Positions 5,737 to 7,043 of a DNA stretch of 7,043 bases are shown here, piece after piece. The notes beneath the pieces are model-generated. The model ran no database searches, was not told the DNA's origin, and worked only from the letters and a program-made list of their open reading frames with translations. The stretch covers positions 1 through 7,043 of the forward strand of contig DONB01000105.1 in the NCBI GenBank assembly GCA_003510325.1. The letters are read 5' to 3'. Position 1 is the first letter of the stretch; the number at the start of each line of letters is the position of its first letter. The stretch comes from Thiobacillus sp. Its GTDB lineage: Bacteria; Pseudomonadota; Gammaproteobacteria; Burkholderiales; Thiobacillaceae. Position numbers and translations under genes: made by a program.

Positions 5737-7043
5737 CTATTCGACATAGGCGGCCAGTAATTCGGCCGCCGTCGGCGCGTCCACCAGAACGGCTGCGCCG
5801 CCGCGATATGCCTGCTTGTGGCGGGCCGATATCGCATCCAGGTTCTGGCTGTCCTTCAGGTACACCACGACATAGCCCTCGGGATGCGCAGCCAGCCAGC
5901 GCGGCAGTTCCGCGCCGCGCAACTCGACCAGCGGCGCCTCCAGCCGGCCGACGAACTGGTATTGCGCGTGGTAGGTGGCGGCATTCGCCACCGGCAATCC
6001 TGCGTCCTGCACCTGCCTGATCGCCTGCGCCATCGGCTTGACGTCATACAGCGGCTTGAGCGACTGCATCGCCATCATCTGCACCAGCACCATCGTCAGT
6101 GCCCCCAGCAGCGACAGGTTCACCACCGGCGACACCCTGCGCCGGCTGGCCCCCCACACCACCAGCGCCAGCAGCACCAGGCCCGCACCCGTCCACAGCG
6201 GCGGGAGTTCGGCGACTTGATCGTTCAACGCGGCAATCCGACCACTGCCGGCCATCATCAACGCCACGCCCAGCACGGCTGCCAGCAAGGCTGGCAGCCC
6301 TACACCGGAAACGGAACGGCCGACCAGCACACGTGCGGTCAGCAGCGCGAACGCCGGGAACAGCGGCACCAGGTAATGCGGCTGCTTGCCGCTGATGAAG
6401 GAAAACGCGACGAATACCGGCAGCATCCAGGCCAGGCAAAAGCGCGTGCCGCGATCCAGGCCGAGCTTGCGGTGATGCGCCAGGGCTTTCCAGAATCCGG
6501 GCCAGACAAACCAGGGAAACAGCAGCAGAGGCAGCAGCGGCAGATACCACCAGAACGGCCGCCGGTGGGCGAAGGATTCGACCATGCGGTTAGCGGTCTG
6601 GCCCCAGAAAATCGCGTTGCGATACGCCTCGCCGCCTGCGATCCCGGCCGGGATCGACCACATCAGGGCGATCGCCGCACCCAGCAGCACCGCCAGCCCG
6701 ACCCCGCCGAACCAGCGTCCCCACCTGAGGCCCGGGTTCCACCACAGCGCCAGCACCGTGACCGGCAACAGGTTGAGCAGGATGACCGGCCCCTTGGTCA
6801 GCACGCCCAGGCCGATCGCGACGCCCAGCATGACGAAACCGCGCCGTTTTCCCTCGCTGGCGACAAGCACGCCGTGCATGCCGAACAGCACCCAGAACGC
6901 CAGCATCACGTCGAACATGACCGTGGTGGAAAAGACGATCCACAACAGCGCGCTCACCAGCACCAGCGCGGCCTGCCCGCCGAGACCGGCATGCTGCGGC
7001 CACAGGCGGCGGGCGAGCAGGAAGGTCAGTATCAGTGCGCCGG
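5737..7043 (-). CDS. GT39/ArnT-like integral membrane glycosyltransferase, N-terminal part cut by window edge
   Basis: The C-terminal 434 residues of a polyprenyl-phosphate-dependent GT-C glycosyltransferase (PMT/ArnT family), which would transfer a sugar from a lipid-phosphate carrier at the outer face of the inner membrane. The frame stays open to base 7043, so no start is visible; a GTG at 6963 is internal. Family signs are FSTTVMFDVMLAFWVL (the Asp-containing loop and helix), GLGVLTKGPVILL (Lys-Gly-Pro motif) and GKQPHYLVPLFPAFALL. About eight hydrophobic helices are followed by a soluble domain of about 105 residues (from SLKPLYDVKPMAQ to AELLAAYVE). The acceptor (lipid A, a protein or another glycan) cannot be told from this portion, and the N-terminal catalytic acidic residues are outside the window. 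It converges on hfq with 12 bases between the stop codons. Confidence 0.92.
   Translation of the reverse strand, partial: GALILTFLLARRLWPQHAGLGGQAALVLVSALLWIVFSTTVMFDVMLAFWVLFGMHGVLVASEGKRRGFVMLGVAIGLGVLTKGPVILLNLLPVTVLALWWNPGLRWGRWFGGVGLAVLLGAAIALMWSIPAGIAGGEAYRNAIFWGQTANRMVESFAHRRPFWWYLPLLPLLLFPWFVWPGFWKALAHHRKLGLDRGTRFCLAWMLPVFVAFSFISGKQPHYLVPLFPAFALLTARVLVGRSVSGVGLPALLAAVLGVALMMAGSGRIAALNDQVAELPPLWTGAGLVLLALVVWGASRRRVSPVVNLSLLGALTMVLVQMMAMQSLKPLYDVKPMAQAIRQVQDAGLPVANAATYHAQYQFVGRLEAPLVELRGAELPRWLAAHPEGYVVVYLKDSQNLDAISARHKQAYRGGAAVLVDAPTAAELLAAYVE

Noticed and set aside
1..7043. CRISPR arrays, transposases, integrases, tRNA or rRNA genes, toxin-antitoxin or defence genes
   Set aside because: None seen on either strand. 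All protein-coding stretches are explained by conserved housekeeping families, so no novel multi-gene system is claimed.

Overview
The window is an ordinary, densely packed, GC-rich bacterial chromosomal segment with about nine genes and no gene-free stretch longer than about 110 bases. The protein families and their order (PHP nuclease, YciO, site-2 protease and TrpS, divergent from YciB, YciI, BolA and a parvulin) point to a betaproteobacterium. Something near Nitrosomonadales or Rhodocyclales is my best guess; the genus cannot be read from the sequence. I see no mobile element, CRISPR array, tRNA, rRNA or phage gene.

Left half, minus strand (3291 down to 1): four genes in one tight transcription unit. 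First is a PHP-domain nuclease/phosphatase (YciV/TrpH/RNase AM type). It is followed after 6 bases by yciO (Sua5/YciO/YrdC fold without the TsaC catalytic tetrad), then after 1 base by a minimal site-2 protease, then after 35 bases by trpS, which runs off the left edge. The TrpRS carries a four-cysteine pattern like that of [4Fe-4S]-binding TrpRS enzymes. A plausible extended -10 promoter lies in the 109-base divergent gap.

Middle, plus strand (3401-5422): yciB (inner-membrane protein of the septation/IspZ family), yciI, bolA and a periplasmic parvulin peptidyl-prolyl isomerase. The first three genes overlap by 1 and 4 bases, and the fourth follows after 11 bases with a clear Shine-Dalgarno, so this is almost certainly one operon. 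yciB contains a perfect 9-bp hairpin close to its start.

Right part: hfq (5482-5724) follows a 59-base gap with its own good ribosome binding site. It looks divergent from standard Hfq (changed distal-face residues, longer loop before the KH motif) and is not beside miaA/hflX, so it may be a second Hfq paralogue. Convergent to it, starting 12 bases on, is the 3' end of a large GT39/ArnT-like membrane glycosyltransferase that runs off the right edge.

Together the two divergent units bring side by side several genes (yciV, yciO, yciB, yciI) that in E. coli flank the tonB-trp region. The themes are RNA metabolism (RNase AM-like, TrpRS, YciO, Hfq) and cell-envelope maintenance (S2P, YciB, parvulin, GT39). 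I found no clear evidence of an undescribed system. The Hfq variant, the Fe-S type TrpRS and the yciB hairpin are the most rewarding points to check.
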